A DNA stretch of 64,000 nt from Aestuariibaculum marinum (GCF_014596975.1 NZ_JACVXD010000004.1:62001-126000), one strand, 5' to 3'; numbered from the stretch's first letter, positions 38,754 through 48,107 are shown. Made by a program: numbers and translations. The notes: a model not told the origin generated them from the sequence alone.

Positions 38754-39668
38754 ATGCTAAAACTGAATATAAAAGACGAGACATCGAGACTTAAAGCTGT
38801 GGTACTTGGAACAGCAGAAAGTAACGGACCTATACCTAAGGTCGAAGAATGTTACGACCCTAAAAGTATAGAACATGTACTAGCCGGAACATACCCTAAG
38901 GAAGCCGATATGATTCAGGAAATGGATGCCGTAGCTAAGGTATTTGAAAAATACGGTGTTCAGGTTTTTCGTCCGGAGGTTATAAAAGATTGTAATCAGA
39001 TATTTTCTCGCGACATAGCTTTTGTTATTGAAGACAAAATGATACGAGCTAATATCTTGCCTAATCGTGATCAAGAAGTACATGCTATAGATTATATATG
39101 GAATCAGGTTGAAGAAGACCATAGAATAATTCTTCCTGAAGAATGCCATGTAGAAGGCGGCGATGTTATGCCTTGGAATGACTATATTTTTGTAGGAACC
39201 TATTCTGGAGATAACTACTCAGAGCTTATTACAGCGCGCACCAATATTGATGCGGTTATAGCATTGCAGGAATTATTTCCTGAGAAAATGGTTAAGTCAT
39301 TCGAACTAAGAAAGTCTAATACCAATGCCAAAGAAAATGCGTTACACTTAGACTGTTGTTTTCAACCTTTAGGAAAAGGAAAAGCAATCCTTCATAAAAA
39401 TGGTTTCTTAATCGAAAGAGAATATGAATGGTTAGTAGACTTTTTCGGAAAGGAAAATATATTTGAGATTACTAAAGACGAAATGTATAATATGTACAGT
39501 AATGTCTTTTCAATTTCTGAAGACGTTGTAATTTCAGAGAAAAACTTTACGCGTCTAAACGATTGGCTGCGTTCCGAAGGATTTACCGTAGAGGAGGTAT
39601 CGTATTCAGAAATAGCAAAACAGGAAGGTTTGTTACGTTGTTCAACAATGCCTTTAATCAGGGCGTAA
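38754..39668 (+). CDS. DDAH/arginine-deiminase superfamily amidinotransferase-like hydrolase
   Basis: A 304-residue protein of the guanidino-modifying (pentein-fold) superfamily, which includes arginine deiminase and dimethylarginine dimethylaminohydrolase. Substrate-binding FSRDIAFVI, EGGDVMPWND, the His in HLDCCFQPLG (about 205) and the catalytic Cys in LLRCSTMPL near the C-terminus are present. It may hydrolyse arginine, a methylated arginine or a relative; the exact substrate is unclear. The start at 38754 follows the conserved N-terminus. Its 3' end overlaps the convergent CDF gene by 11 bases. Confidence 0.82.
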   Translation: MLKLNIKDETSRLKAVVLGTAESNGPIPKVEECYDPKSIEHVLAGTYPKEADMIQEMDAVAKVFEKYGVQVFRPEVIKDCNQIFSRDIAFVIEDKMIRANILPNRDQEVHAIDYIWNQVEEDHRIILPEECHVEGGDVMPWNDYIFVGTYSGDNYSELITARTNIDAVIALQELFPEKMVKSFELRKSNTNAKENALHLDCCFQPLGKGKAILHKNGFLIEREYEWLVDFFGKENIFEITKDEMYNMYSNVFSISEDVVISEKNFTRLNDWLRSEGFTVEEVSYSEIAKQEGLLRCSTMPLIRA

Positions 39669-40560
39669 TATGTTTACAGCTATCTAAGCTGCAATCATTT
39701 GGTTCAATGTGAATAGAAATATTTCCCAGATTGGGAAGCTGGCTATGCAGATAGTCTTTCAGTTTGTGCGATAAGTCATGACCTTCTTTTACGGTTATAT
39801 TGCTGTTTACCACGGCATGTAAATCCACATGATAACGCATCCCCGATTTTCTGATATAGCATTTTTCGGTGCCTAATATTCCGGGAACTTCAAGCGACTT
39901 TTTTCTAATGTCAAGAATTAAATCGTCGTAAAGGTGTTCGTCCATAATTTCACCCAAAGCAGGTCTGAAAATCAAATAACTGTTGTAAAGAATAAATCCT
40001 GATGCGAGTAATGCTGCCCAGTCATCGGCAGTTTCGTAACCCTCACCAAAAATAAGCGCAATTGAAATACCCATAAAAGCCATGACCGAAGTTATGGCAT
40101 CACTACGATGGTGCCATGCATCGGCCTTTAAAGAAGAACTATGAGTTTCTTTACTTTTCCTTATAACAATTTGAAACGAAACTTCTTTCCAGATGATTAT
40201 TGCACCCAAAACAATTAACGTCCATGGTTTAGGTGTTTTGTGTGGCGTTTGAATATGTTCGATACTTTCGTAACCGATAATGGTTGCCGAAGTCACTAAA
40301 AAAGCAACTACAATAAAAGTAATAAGGGGTTCTATTTTTCCATGACCATACGGGTGATTATCATCGGCAGGCTTTTTTGCATATTTAAGTCCGAGTAATA
40401 CCAATGCCGACGAAAATATATCGGTAGTCGATTCTATGGCATCGGCAATCAAGGCATACGAATTGCCAAACACACCAGCCAATCCTTTTAATAAGGCTAA
40501 ACAGGTATTTCCTATAATACTAAAATACGTTGTCTTTATGGCTGTCTGTTCGTTGCTCAT
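39658..40560 (-). CDS. Cation diffusion facilitator (CDF) family metal transporter
   Basis: A 300-residue six-helix CDF transporter that exports divalent metals (Zn, Fe, Co, Mn) by proton antiport. ADAIESTTDIFSS in TM2, PYGHGKIEPL after it and DAWHHRSDAITS in TM5 form the metal site; the C-terminal cytosolic domain (about 210-290) has several His residues, and the very end reads CSLDSCKH. Metal specificity cannot be told. It is transcribed alone, between the two pentein-fold enzymes but on the opposite strand. Confidence 0.9.
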   Translation of the reverse strand: MSNEQTAIKTTYFSIIGNTCLALLKGLAGVFGNSYALIADAIESTTDIFSSALVLLGLKYAKKPADDNHPYGHGKIEPLITFIVVAFLVTSATIIGYESIEHIQTPHKTPKPWTLIVLGAIIIWKEVSFQIVIRKSKETHSSSLKADAWHHRSDAITSVMAFMGISIALIFGEGYETADDWAALLASGFILYNSYLIFRPALGEIMDEHLYDDLILDIRKKSLEVPGILGTEKCYIRKSGMRYHVDLHAVVNSNITVKEGHDLSHKLKDYLHSQLPNLGNISIHIEPNDCSLDSCKHITP

Positions 40561-40689
40561 TCGTTTGAAATAAAACTTTTCTTAAAAGCGATAAGTTTAG
40601 AAAAACGAAGTTAAATTTTTTATAATTAAAACGAGGATTCTTCTATGTTAAATACAAACACAGATGTGATTTTATCCTGTAAATAATTC

Positions 40690-40697
40690 TATTTTTG
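40690..40697 (+). promoter_or_regulatory. Promoter -7 box of ctlX
   Basis: TATTTTTG matches TAnnTTTG. Two in-frame start codons (GTG 40697, ATG 40700) fall inside or beside the expected transcription start, so the ATG at 40715 is the likely start, giving a leader of only about 10-15 bases. Confidence 0.5.
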
Positions 40698-40714
40698 TGA
40701 TGAAATTTATCAAT

Positions 40715-41650
40715 ATGCAACAGACAACAAATACTATTTTAATGATTCGTCCAATAAATTTTAGGATGAATGAACAAACCGCGGTGAATAATTACTATCA
40801 AAAGGTTTTAGATGATTTATTACCAGATACCGTAAATGCAAAAGCACAGCGGGAATTTGATGCTTACGTTGAAAAATTACGAGGCATAGGTTTAAACGTA
40901 ATTGTTGTTAATGATACAAATGAATTTGATACACCAGATTCAATTTTCCCAAATAACTGGGTGTCCTTTCACGAAAACGGAACCATAGCTTTATATCCTA
41001 TGTTTGCTGAAAACAGACGTTTAGAACGTCGTGAAGAAGTATTGTTGGCCGTTGAAGATGCTGGTTTTATAATTCATGATGTAGTGGATTACACGGAAGC
41101 TGAAATGGAAGGTGTATTTTTAGAAGGTACCGGAAGTTTGTTGTTAGATCGAGTAAATCGAAAAGCATATTGTGCATTATCGCCTCGAGCAGACGAAGAG
41201 TTGTTTATTGAGTTTTGTGAAGATTTTGAATATTTCCCTGTACTATTTAATGCAAATCAAACTGTAAACGGTGAGCGAAAAGCTATATATCACACCAATG
41301 TTATGATGTGCCTGGGAGAAACGTTTGCTGTAGTTTGTTTAAGTAGTATTGATGATAAAAAAGAACGCAAAAATCTATTAACGCATCTTAAAGCCGATGG
41401 TAAAGAAGTGGTTGATATTACCGAAGATCAGGTTAATAATTTTGCAGGTAATATGCTTCAGGTGAAAGGAGCAAACGATGAACGTTATTTAATTATGAGT
41501 GCCGCTGCCCATGCTTCTTTAACGCAACAGCAAATTAGTAAACTTGAAAAGCATACAAAAATAGTATCAAGTTCTTTAGATACTATTGAAGCCTGTGGCG
41601 GAGGAAGTGCACGTTGTATGATGGCAGAAGTATTTTTGCCAAAAGCTTAA
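40715..41650 (+). CDS. ctlX: Citrulline utilization hydrolase CtlX type (pentein fold)
   Basis: A 311-residue guanidino/ureido-hydrolase-like protein of the arginine deiminase superfamily. PDSIFPNNWVSFH carries the substrate Asp, EGTGSLLLDR the acidic residue, YHTNVMMCLG the His and GGGSARCMMAEVF the catalytic Cys. CtlX-type proteins are linked to citrulline use; substrate is inferred. It is the second pentein enzyme within 2 kb and shares low similarity with the first. Its stop abuts the end of the convergent histidine kinase gene. Confidence 0.82.
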   Translation: MQQTTNTILMIRPINFRMNEQTAVNNYYQKVLDDLLPDTVNAKAQREFDAYVEKLRGIGLNVIVVNDTNEFDTPDSIFPNNWVSFHENGTIALYPMFAENRRLERREEVLLAVEDAGFIIHDVVDYTEAEMEGVFLEGTGSLLLDRVNRKAYCALSPRADEELFIEFCEDFEYFPVLFNANQTVNGERKAIYHTNVMMCLGETFAVVCLSSIDDKKERKNLLTHLKADGKEVVDITEDQVNNFAGNMLQVKGANDERYLIMSAAAHASLTQQQISKLEKHTKIVSSSLDTIEACGGGSARCMMAEVFLPKA

Positions 41651-43720
41651 TTATACGGGTTTAGATTTAGGTAGTTGAATGTAGAATGTCGTTCCGACAT
41701 TTAAGGTGCTTTCAACCCAAATTTTACCGTTATTGAGTTCTACCAGTTCTTTACAGATAGAAAGTCCTAGACCAGTACCTTTTTCGTTATTGGTTCCCAA
41801 GGTGGTGAATGAGCTGTTTTTAAACAGTTTATCCATATTTTCCTTTGAGATTCCTATACCGGTGTCGGCTACGCTAATAATGCAACTTCCGTTGCTAATA
41901 TGGTTTGAAACGGTAATGGTATCTCCACTTTTACAAAATTTAAGGGCATTTGCTAAAAGGTTCTGAATAACAATTTCAATCATACTTCTATCAGCGTAAG
42001 CAAAGTCACGTAAAGAATGATCGACCAATTCAATGCCTTTGCTTTCCAGGCGTTGTTCAATAAGTTTTACTTTATCTTCAAAAACTTCCTGAATATCAAA
42101 TAGCGAAGGTTTCGGGTCTAAGGACTGCATTTGCGATTTAGACCAGTTTAGTAAGTTAAATAAAAGTAAAGAGGCATTATTGGCGTTTTCGCTTAATTCG
42201 GGAATCAAGTTATCGAATTCTTCACGTGTTAACGAGCCTTCTTTCATTAAATTAATAAAGCCATTTATAGAAGATAAAGAGTCTTTTAAATCATGAGATA
42301 TAATTGAGAACAACTTATCCTTTACGTTATTCACGTTTTCTAAATGCTGAGTTTGCTCGGCAAAGGCTTCGTTTTGTAATTGGATTTTGATGTTCTTTTC
42401 TTCTAACTCCTGCGTGTATTTTATATTGCTATTACGTTTTACATATATAAGTATTAAAAACGTAGAGACAATAGCTAAGGCGGCTAGTAATCCATAGAGA
42501 ACAACTTTGAATTTATTAACTCCAGAATATGTTTCCTGAGGTTGACTTTTAAAGTTATTAACAGGTTCTTCAATGGTTCTTGAAATTTCTTTATCGAAAT
42601 CTGGATTAAACTCTAAATCCGAAGCCTTTAATGGTTTACTATCTATTATATCAGTTTGATCGAGACTGTTTTTTAAATCGTAGTATTCACGTTGCCAAAC
42701 ATAAGCTCTGTCAAACCTACGTTTGGTAGAATCCAGGTCTTTCATCAGTTTGTAATAGGTTAGCAACTCTCTGTTGTTATCAATGCTTTTAGCAATTGTA
42801 CCTGCTTCATATAGTTGCTGCTCAGCAAGCTGTAATCTGTTTAAGTGCAAATTAAGGTCTCCTAAACCATTTAAAGCCAGTAGTAAACCGGCTTTATCAT
42901 TAGATTTTCTGTTAAGTGTTAATCCTTCAAGAAGGTATTGAGAGGCTTTGTCGTAATCATTAAATTTTAAATATTCCCGACCGAGTTTTGGGTAAACCCT
43001 GCCCCGAATAGAGTCGTTGGATTTACTCGCTCGATTGAGGACGGTTTCATAAAACTCTATAGACTTTCGGTATTCTTTGTTGCTAGAATATAGTTCTGCT
43101 AATTGCAAGTTGGTTTTTAAAATGGCTTCTTTCTCATTTAACTGTTCTAGTACATCGAGTGCCTTTAAATTAAATTTTATAGCGTAATCTGTAGCGCCAA
43201 TTTTAGAATAGGCTTCGGCTAAATTGGTATATGCGAGAGATAAATCATTCTTTAGATTCAACTCTTCTAATACTTTAATAGCTGCTAAACAATACTGTAA
43301 ACCTTCAGAATAATTACCACGTTTAATTTCCAGTAACCCAATGCTATTATTCACTTTAGCAATACCGGTAGTGTCATTATGTTTCTGGAAAATGGATTTT
43401 GATTTATGGTATCCGTTTATAGCGTTAATATAGTCGCCTTTTTGAGCATAAATTAAAGACTTGTAGTAGGTGGTTTCAGCAATGCCTTTATCGTAGTTTA
43501 GACTGTTAGATAACTTTTCACTTTCAATAATGTACTTTATAGCCTTATCGTAATTTTTATTGTTATAAAGTAGTTCAATAATTTTAAGCGAGGTTTCAAC
43601 TTTTAAAGAATCTTGAGTTTCGAAAGCTAATTGTATGGAAAGACTATCTAACTCTTGAGTTTGTGAAAAACCAAGCAGTGTAGATATAGCAAGTGCAATT
43701 AAAGTAATTATTCTCCTCAT
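41651..43720 (-). CDS. TPR-containing membrane sensor histidine kinase
   Basis: A 689-residue hybrid-free kinase. Signal sequence (1-20), about eight tetratricopeptide repeats in the periplasm (about 45-340), one transmembrane helix (about 405-427), a coiled coil, then the kinase: H-box SHDLKDSLSS with His476, N-box near Asn591, G1 DTGIG at 619-623 and G2 GTGLGLS at 648-654. All catalytic motifs are intact. TPR kinases of this layout are common in flavobacteria. No response regulator gene lies next to it, so its partner is elsewhere. The sensed signal is unknown. Confidence 0.92.
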   Translation of the reverse strand: MRRIITLIALAISTLLGFSQTQELDSLSIQLAFETQDSLKVETSLKIIELLYNNKNYDKAIKYIIESEKLSNSLNYDKGIAETTYYKSLIYAQKGDYINAINGYHKSKSIFQKHNDTTGIAKVNNSIGLLEIKRGNYSEGLQYCLAAIKVLEELNLKNDLSLAYTNLAEAYSKIGATDYAIKFNLKALDVLEQLNEKEAILKTNLQLAELYSSNKEYRKSIEFYETVLNRASKSNDSIRGRVYPKLGREYLKFNDYDKASQYLLEGLTLNRKSNDKAGLLLALNGLGDLNLHLNRLQLAEQQLYEAGTIAKSIDNNRELLTYYKLMKDLDSTKRRFDRAYVWQREYYDLKNSLDQTDIIDSKPLKASDLEFNPDFDKEISRTIEEPVNNFKSQPQETYSGVNKFKVVLYGLLAALAIVSTFLILIYVKRNSNIKYTQELEEKNIKIQLQNEAFAEQTQHLENVNNVKDKLFSIISHDLKDSLSSINGFINLMKEGSLTREEFDNLIPELSENANNASLLLFNLLNWSKSQMQSLDPKPSLFDIQEVFEDKVKLIEQRLESKGIELVDHSLRDFAYADRSMIEIVIQNLLANALKFCKSGDTITVSNHISNGSCIISVADTGIGISKENMDKLFKNSSFTTLGTNNEKGTGLGLSICKELVELNNGKIWVESTLNVGTTFYIQLPKSKPV

Positions 43721-44206
43721 ACAATATTCAAATTACAAAAATGAATAAAGCAGTAACTAAAGTCATCTTAATTGAGGGAATTAAAGATTGCTTTATTAAG
43801 CTGTAATGTTATTATGTTAGATTTTTTTGTTTAGAGTCTAAAAAAAGGACTTTGGATTAATAGCTTTACTTAACAAAATTAGAAAATGCTATGTTATAAT
43901 CTAATTTCTCTGTTTTATTACCAATATTTTAGATAAACAGACATGATACTTTTTTGAAAAACATCGACGAATAGATGAACGGTAAAAATCATAGAAAAAC
44001 GACATGTTTATCGATGAAATGCATGTGTTTTTATTACTGCAATCGGGTGTCTTTAGTAATTGTTTGTAATATAGAGTTTTGAGGTGTTTTGGTGTTTGAA
44101 ATTGATAAATTTAGATTATAAATGGAAAGCTGAATTTTTAAAACCAATTTATGATTAAATGCTTTAAGAAAAGTTTTATCTTTGCTGACCTAAAAAATGA
44201 CCATAA
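43721..44206 (+). other. Intergenic region between kinase and argS
   Basis: 486 bases without a supported gene. It holds the divergent upstream regions of the kinase (left) and argS (right). A hairpin AAAAACGACATG (43995-44006) with CATGTGTTTTT (44022-44032), one-base bulge and T-run looks like a terminator but has no plus-strand gene in front, so a small RNA is possible. The argS promoter box is TATCTTTG at 44177-44184. Nothing else is recognised. Confidence 0.5.
44177..44184 (+). promoter_or_regulatory. Promoter -7 box of argS
   Basis: TATCTTTG matches TAnnTTTG; the argS ATG is 23 bases further. No TTG at the standard -33 position. Confidence 0.55.
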
Positions 44207-45991
44207 ATGAGCCTTCAACAGACTTTACAAGACCAAGTAAAACAAGCCGTTTTAGCATCTTTTGATGTATCGATTGATACCGTAGAATTTCAAGCAACGC
44301 GAAAAGAATTTGCAGGAGATATTACTGTAGTTATTTTCCCTATGTTGCGCTATATAAAAGGAAACCCATTACAAATAGGGGAGACCATAGGGAACTATCT
44401 TGTAGAACATGTAGATGAAGTGAAAGCGTTTAATGTAGTAAAAGGGTTTTTGAATGTAGAAATCAGTGATGGGTATTACATGAACTTTTTTAAAGGCATT
44501 AAGAAAGATTCAAATTACGGTTTTGTAGTACCTAGTCCTGAAGATAAAGCTATCATGGTGGAGTACTCTTCACCAAATACCAATAAGCCTTTACACCTTG
44601 GGCATATTAGAAATAACCTTTTAGGGTATAGTGTAGCCGAAATTTTAAAGGCCTCTGGAAAGAAGGTTTATAAAACTCAAATTATTAACGACCGTGGAAT
44701 TCATATTTGTAAAAGTATGCTGGCATGGGAGAAGTTTGGTAATGGAGAAACACCTGAAACTAGTGGATTAAAAGGTGATAAACTGGTAGGTAATTACTAT
44801 GTGAAATTCGATCAGGAATATAAAAAAGAAATAGAGACATTAGTTGCTGGAGGTAAAACCGAAGAAGAAGCTAAGAAGGAAGCACCATTATTATTGGAAG
44901 CTCAGGATATGTTACGTAAGTGGGAGTCTGGTGACGAAGAAACTGTGACTCTTTGGAAAACCATGAATGGCTGGGTGTATGATGGTTTTGCTGAAACTTA
45001 TACTAACATGGGTGTAGATTTCGATACTTTGTATTATGAAAGTAACACCTATTTATTAGGAAAGGAATTTGTAGCAGAAGGATTAAAATCAGGTGTGTTC
45101 TTTAAAGAAGGGGATGGCTCTGTATGGTGTGATTTAACCGAAGAAGGATTAGATAAGAAGATTGTACAGCGTGCCGATGGAACTGCTGTTTATATGACAC
45201 AGGATATTGGTACAGCGATTCAACGTATTAAGGATTTTCCCGATGTTGGCGGTATGGTTTATACCGTGGGAAACGAGCAGGATTATCATTTTCAGGTGTT
45301 GTTCATTATTCTCAAAAAGTTAGGATTTGAATGGGCTAAAAATCTCTATCATTTAAGTTACGGGATGGTAGATTTACCAAGTGGTAAAATGAAGAGTAGA
45401 GAAGGAACAGTTGTTGATGCCGATGATTTAATTGATGAGATGGCTTCTACTGCCGAAGAGATTTCGGAAGAGTTAGGTAAGCTTGATGGTTATACAGAAG
45501 ACGAGAAAAAGGCCTTATATAAAACCATCGGTTTAGGGGCTTTAAAGTATTATATTTTAAAGGTCGATCCTAAGAAGCGCATTTTATTCGATCCTAAAGA
45601 GTCTATCGATTTCCAAGGGAATACAGGACCTTTTATTCAATATACTTACGCCAGAATACAAGCCATTTTAAGAAAAGCTGATTTTGATTATTCTAAAGAT
45701 TTAACGGCTTCAGAAATTACTTTACATGAAAAAGAGAAATCACTTTTAAAGCAATTAGAGTTATTTCCAGAAGTTATTCAGAATGCAGCAGCCCAACATA
45801 GCCCGGCATTGATAGCAAATTATACCTACGATTTGGTAAAAGAGTTTAATTCATTTTACCAGAATGTGTCGATTTTAGGAGCAGATAATGAAGATGAGAA
45901 GATCTTTAGGGTACAACTTTCGCAGCAAGTAGCAAATACTATTAAGAATGCATTTAGCGTTTTAGGGATTCAGGTTCCTGAACGTATGTAG
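44207..45991 (+). CDS. argS: Arginyl-tRNA synthetase
   Basis: A 594-residue class I synthetase charging tRNA-Arg. The N-terminal Add1 domain covers about 1-100; SSPNTNKPLHLGHIRN carries the HIGH-type motif HLGH at 130-133; the KMSKS equivalent is SGKMKSREG; the C-terminal helical anticodon-binding domain (about 475-594) ends QVPERM. Length and domain order are normal. It is monocistronic, with a terminator directly downstream. Confidence 0.97.
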   Translation: MSLQQTLQDQVKQAVLASFDVSIDTVEFQATRKEFAGDITVVIFPMLRYIKGNPLQIGETIGNYLVEHVDEVKAFNVVKGFLNVEISDGYYMNFFKGIKKDSNYGFVVPSPEDKAIMVEYSSPNTNKPLHLGHIRNNLLGYSVAEILKASGKKVYKTQIINDRGIHICKSMLAWEKFGNGETPETSGLKGDKLVGNYYVKFDQEYKKEIETLVAGGKTEEEAKKEAPLLLEAQDMLRKWESGDEETVTLWKTMNGWVYDGFAETYTNMGVDFDTLYYESNTYLLGKEFVAEGLKSGVFFKEGDGSVWCDLTEEGLDKKIVQRADGTAVYMTQDIGTAIQRIKDFPDVGGMVYTVGNEQDYHFQVLFIILKKLGFEWAKNLYHLSYGMVDLPSGKMKSREGTVVDADDLIDEMASTAEEISEELGKLDGYTEDEKKALYKTIGLGALKYYILKVDPKKRILFDPKESIDFQGNTGPFIQYTYARIQAILRKADFDYSKDLTASEITLHEKEKSLLKQLELFPEVIQNAAAQHSPALIANYTYDLVKEFNSFYQNVSILGADNEDEKIFRVQLSQQVANTIKNAFSVLGIQVPERM

Positions 45992-46013
45992 TTTAATAAA
46001 AGAATATTAAAAT

Positions 46014-46042
46014 AAAAAAGGAACCAAATTGGTTCCTTTTTT
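46014..46042 (+). terminator. Terminator of argS
   Basis: AAAAAAGGAACCAA (46014-46027) pairs with TTGGTTCCTTTTTT (46029-46042); the palindrome ends in a T-run on both strands. It lies 22 bases after the argS stop. Confidence 0.85.
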
Positions 46043-46190
46043 ATTTTATGCAATTAAATCCATTAGTGTCTTATTTGAAAAGTTGGTTTTTATTGTCAAT
46101 TTATGGGGATAAAATAATCAACCTGATTTTTATATTTTGAAAACTATAAAGTGTTTACTTTCTTTAAGTTAGAAAATTATATGATGAAAG

Positions 46191-46373
46191 TTGTTCAAAA
46201 CATATAGCAAAGCGTCACGTTCGAAATCAGTAACAAAAGTTTTGATACACCCTATATCAAAATTAATTTTTCATAAAAAGAAAAGAAGGAAAATCTACTG
46301 GATTATAGCAATCATCGTATCAATTCTGATTATAGTTTTGATAGGTTGTTGTGTTTATAATTTTGGAATGTAA
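46191..46373 (+). CDS. Possible small single-pass membrane protein
   Basis: A 60-codon frame with a TTG start, encoding a basic N-terminal half (many Lys/Ser) and a strong hydrophobic helix of about 23 residues (IYWIIAIIVSILIIVLIGCCV) before a short tail. An ATGATG at 46181 lies in another frame and runs to a stop after eight codons. It could be a real small membrane protein, a frameshifted remnant, or chance. It is preceded by the argS terminator, with no clear promoter. Confidence 0.3.
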   Translation: MFKTYSKASRSKSVTKVLIHPISKLIFHKKKRRKIYWIIAIIVSILIIVLIGCCVYNFGM

Positions 46374-46379
46374 AACGAA

Positions 46380-46649
46380 CTATTTTCCGTATAAAAAGTA
46401 ATGATTAACCAAGTCAATGTATTTGCGTTTGGCTTCATCTTCACTTATGTTTTTTACCTGAAATAAAGCATTGGTTTTGAATGCGTTTATAATGGCTTTT
46501 TTACTATTAGGTTTGCTGTAAGAGTTTGTTGCCTTTTTGTAATAGGCATAAAGACTTAGAAGGATATCAGCTGGAAAGGGATCGGTGTGTGAATTTACAC
46601 GATCTACAGCTTCTTGAAACTCTTTATCTAATGCTCCGGTATTACTCAT
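46380..46649 (-). CDS. Acyl-CoA-binding protein
   Basis: An 89-residue ACBP, a four-helix protein that binds long-chain acyl-CoA thioesters. LDKEFQEAVDRV, the ILLSLYAYYKKAT segment and NALFQVKNISEDEAKRKYIDLVNHY fit the family's helices, including the Tyr and Lys residues that hold the adenine. The start MSNTGALDKEF at 46649 overlaps the psd 3' end by 8 bases; the longer frame lacks conservation. Placement after psd and cdsA suggests a role in fatty-acid or phospholipid traffic. Confidence 0.85.
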   Translation of the reverse strand: MSNTGALDKEFQEAVDRVNSHTDPFPADILLSLYAYYKKATNSYSKPNSKKAIINAFKTNALFQVKNISEDEAKRKYIDLVNHYFLYGK

Positions 46650-47298
46650 TGGTCTCTGCAATAATGCTTTCTCCACCTTTTACTTTTTGGTTTAATTTTA
46701 CTTTAATGTTGGTGTCTAGAGGTAAAAACAAATCGACTCTAGAGCCAAATTTTATAAATCCTGAATCGGCACCTTGAGTTGCGGTATCATCTACTTTAGC
46801 GTAGTTTACAATGCGTTTCGCTAAAGCCCCGGCAATTTGTCTGTAAAGTACTTGTCCGTAAGTTTTGTTTTCAACAACAACTGTGGTACGCTCATTTTCT
46901 TCGCTGGCTTTTGGGTGCCAGGCAACAAGATATTTACCAGGATGGTATTTACTAAAAATAACTTTGCCTCCAATAGGGTAACGGGTAACGTGAACATTTA
47001 TTGGAGACATAAATACACTTACCTGAAGACGTTTTTCATTAAAAAACTCTTTTTCGAAAACTTCTTCGATAACGACAACCTTTCCATCTACTGGCGATAC
47101 TACCTGTTTTTCGTTAGGTTGTGTGTGTCGTTTAGGATTTCTGAAAAACTGAAGTATAAGAATTAAAAATACTAAAAGAACAAGTTTTAATGCTAATCGA
47201 AGCCAATCGATAGTTACAAAATTATCCACTAATACCGTACCAGAAATTACCAGTATAAACGTAACAATAATTATCTTATAACCCTCTTTATGAAACAT
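46642..47298 (-). CDS. psd: Phosphatidylserine decarboxylase family protein
   Basis: A 218-residue short-form decarboxylase that makes phosphatidylethanolamine. Two membrane helices (about 8-45) are followed by the catalytic domain: SPVDGKVVVIEE, FMSPINVHVTRYPIGG and the self-cleavage site KFGSRVD, where the serine becomes the pyruvoyl cofactor. Short length is typical of the archaetidylserine-type subfamily found in Bacteroidota. It overlaps cdsA by 11 bases and ACBP by 8, so the three are probably translationally coupled. Confidence 0.9.
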   Translation of the reverse strand: MFHKEGYKIIIVTFILVISGTVLVDNFVTIDWLRLALKLVLLVFLILILQFFRNPKRHTQPNEKQVVSPVDGKVVVIEEVFEKEFFNEKRLQVSVFMSPINVHVTRYPIGGKVIFSKYHPGKYLVAWHPKASEENERTTVVVENKTYGQVLYRQIAGALAKRIVNYAKVDDTATQGADSGFIKFGSRVDLFLPLDTNIKVKLNQKVKGGESIIAETNE

Positions 47299-48106
47299 AT
47301 TGTAACAATCTTAAAAATAAATATATAAACGGGGCAGTAAATATTATGCTATCTAATCGGTCTAATAATCCACCATGTCCAGGCATAATAACACCGCTAT
47401 CCTTAACGTTAGCTTGTCTTTTAAATTTAGACTCTACTAAATCGCCTAAAGTACCAAAAACACTAATAATTATGCTTAATACTAACCAGCTTGTAAAGTT
47501 TAAAGTTTCCGCAAAGGTACTAATAAAATAACTTGCTATGCACGAAAAAAATAGTCCACCCATAAAACCTTCTACAGTTTTTTTAGGAGATATTTTTTCA
47601 AAAAGCTTTTGTTTACCAAAATTTTTACCAACTAAATAAGCAAATGAATCGTTAACCCACACAAGGAGAAAGGCTCCCAATAAAATGTTTGAGTTATATG
47701 TATCGTGATAATCTGCTATTAAAATTAGAAATACAAAGGCGCTGGATAGGTAAAACGTAGTTAAAAGGAAACGCTTAGAGCTAAAAAGAGGTATTGTCTT
47801 TTCTGAAAATAAATCCTTAATTAAAAACAGGTTGACAAAAATGCTTAACACCATAAGTATTTGTGTAGCTTCATCGAGACCTTTAGCGTCAATAATTAAA
47901 TGCCAATAGCCAAAAATAGTGTACAGTACAGCAAAAATGATGTAGGGTATATAACTCTTTAACTGAATGAGTTTATTAAATTCACCCAAACAGATTAAAC
48001 CAAAAATAAAGAATAAGCCTATTAACAAATGCTCGAATTGCATACAAACAAGCAAAAGCAAGACGTAAAGTACGCCAGAAAGTGATCTAGTTAGAATTTC
48101 CTTCAT
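47288..48106 (-). CDS. cdsA: Phosphatidate cytidylyltransferase
   Basis: A 272-residue polytopic enzyme that makes CDP-diacylglycerol from phosphatidate and CTP, the precursor for all phospholipids here. About seven membrane helices precede the signature, which lies near residues 220-250 (ISVFGTLGDLVESKFKRQANVKDSG, then PGHGGLLDRLDS). Just 1 base separates it from the upstream LUD gene, and it overlaps psd, the next enzyme in the PE route. Confidence 0.95.
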   Translation of the reverse strand: MKEILTRSLSGVLYVLLLLVCMQFEHLLIGLFFIFGLICLGEFNKLIQLKSYIPYIIFAVLYTIFGYWHLIIDAKGLDEATQILMVLSIFVNLFLIKDLFSEKTIPLFSSKRFLLTTFYLSSAFVFLILIADYHDTYNSNILLGAFLLVWVNDSFAYLVGKNFGKQKLFEKISPKKTVEGFMGGLFFSCIASYFISTFAETLNFTSWLVLSIIISVFGTLGDLVESKFKRQANVKDSGVIMPGHGGLLDRLDSIIFTAPFIYLFLRLLQYVS

Positions 48107-48107
48107 T

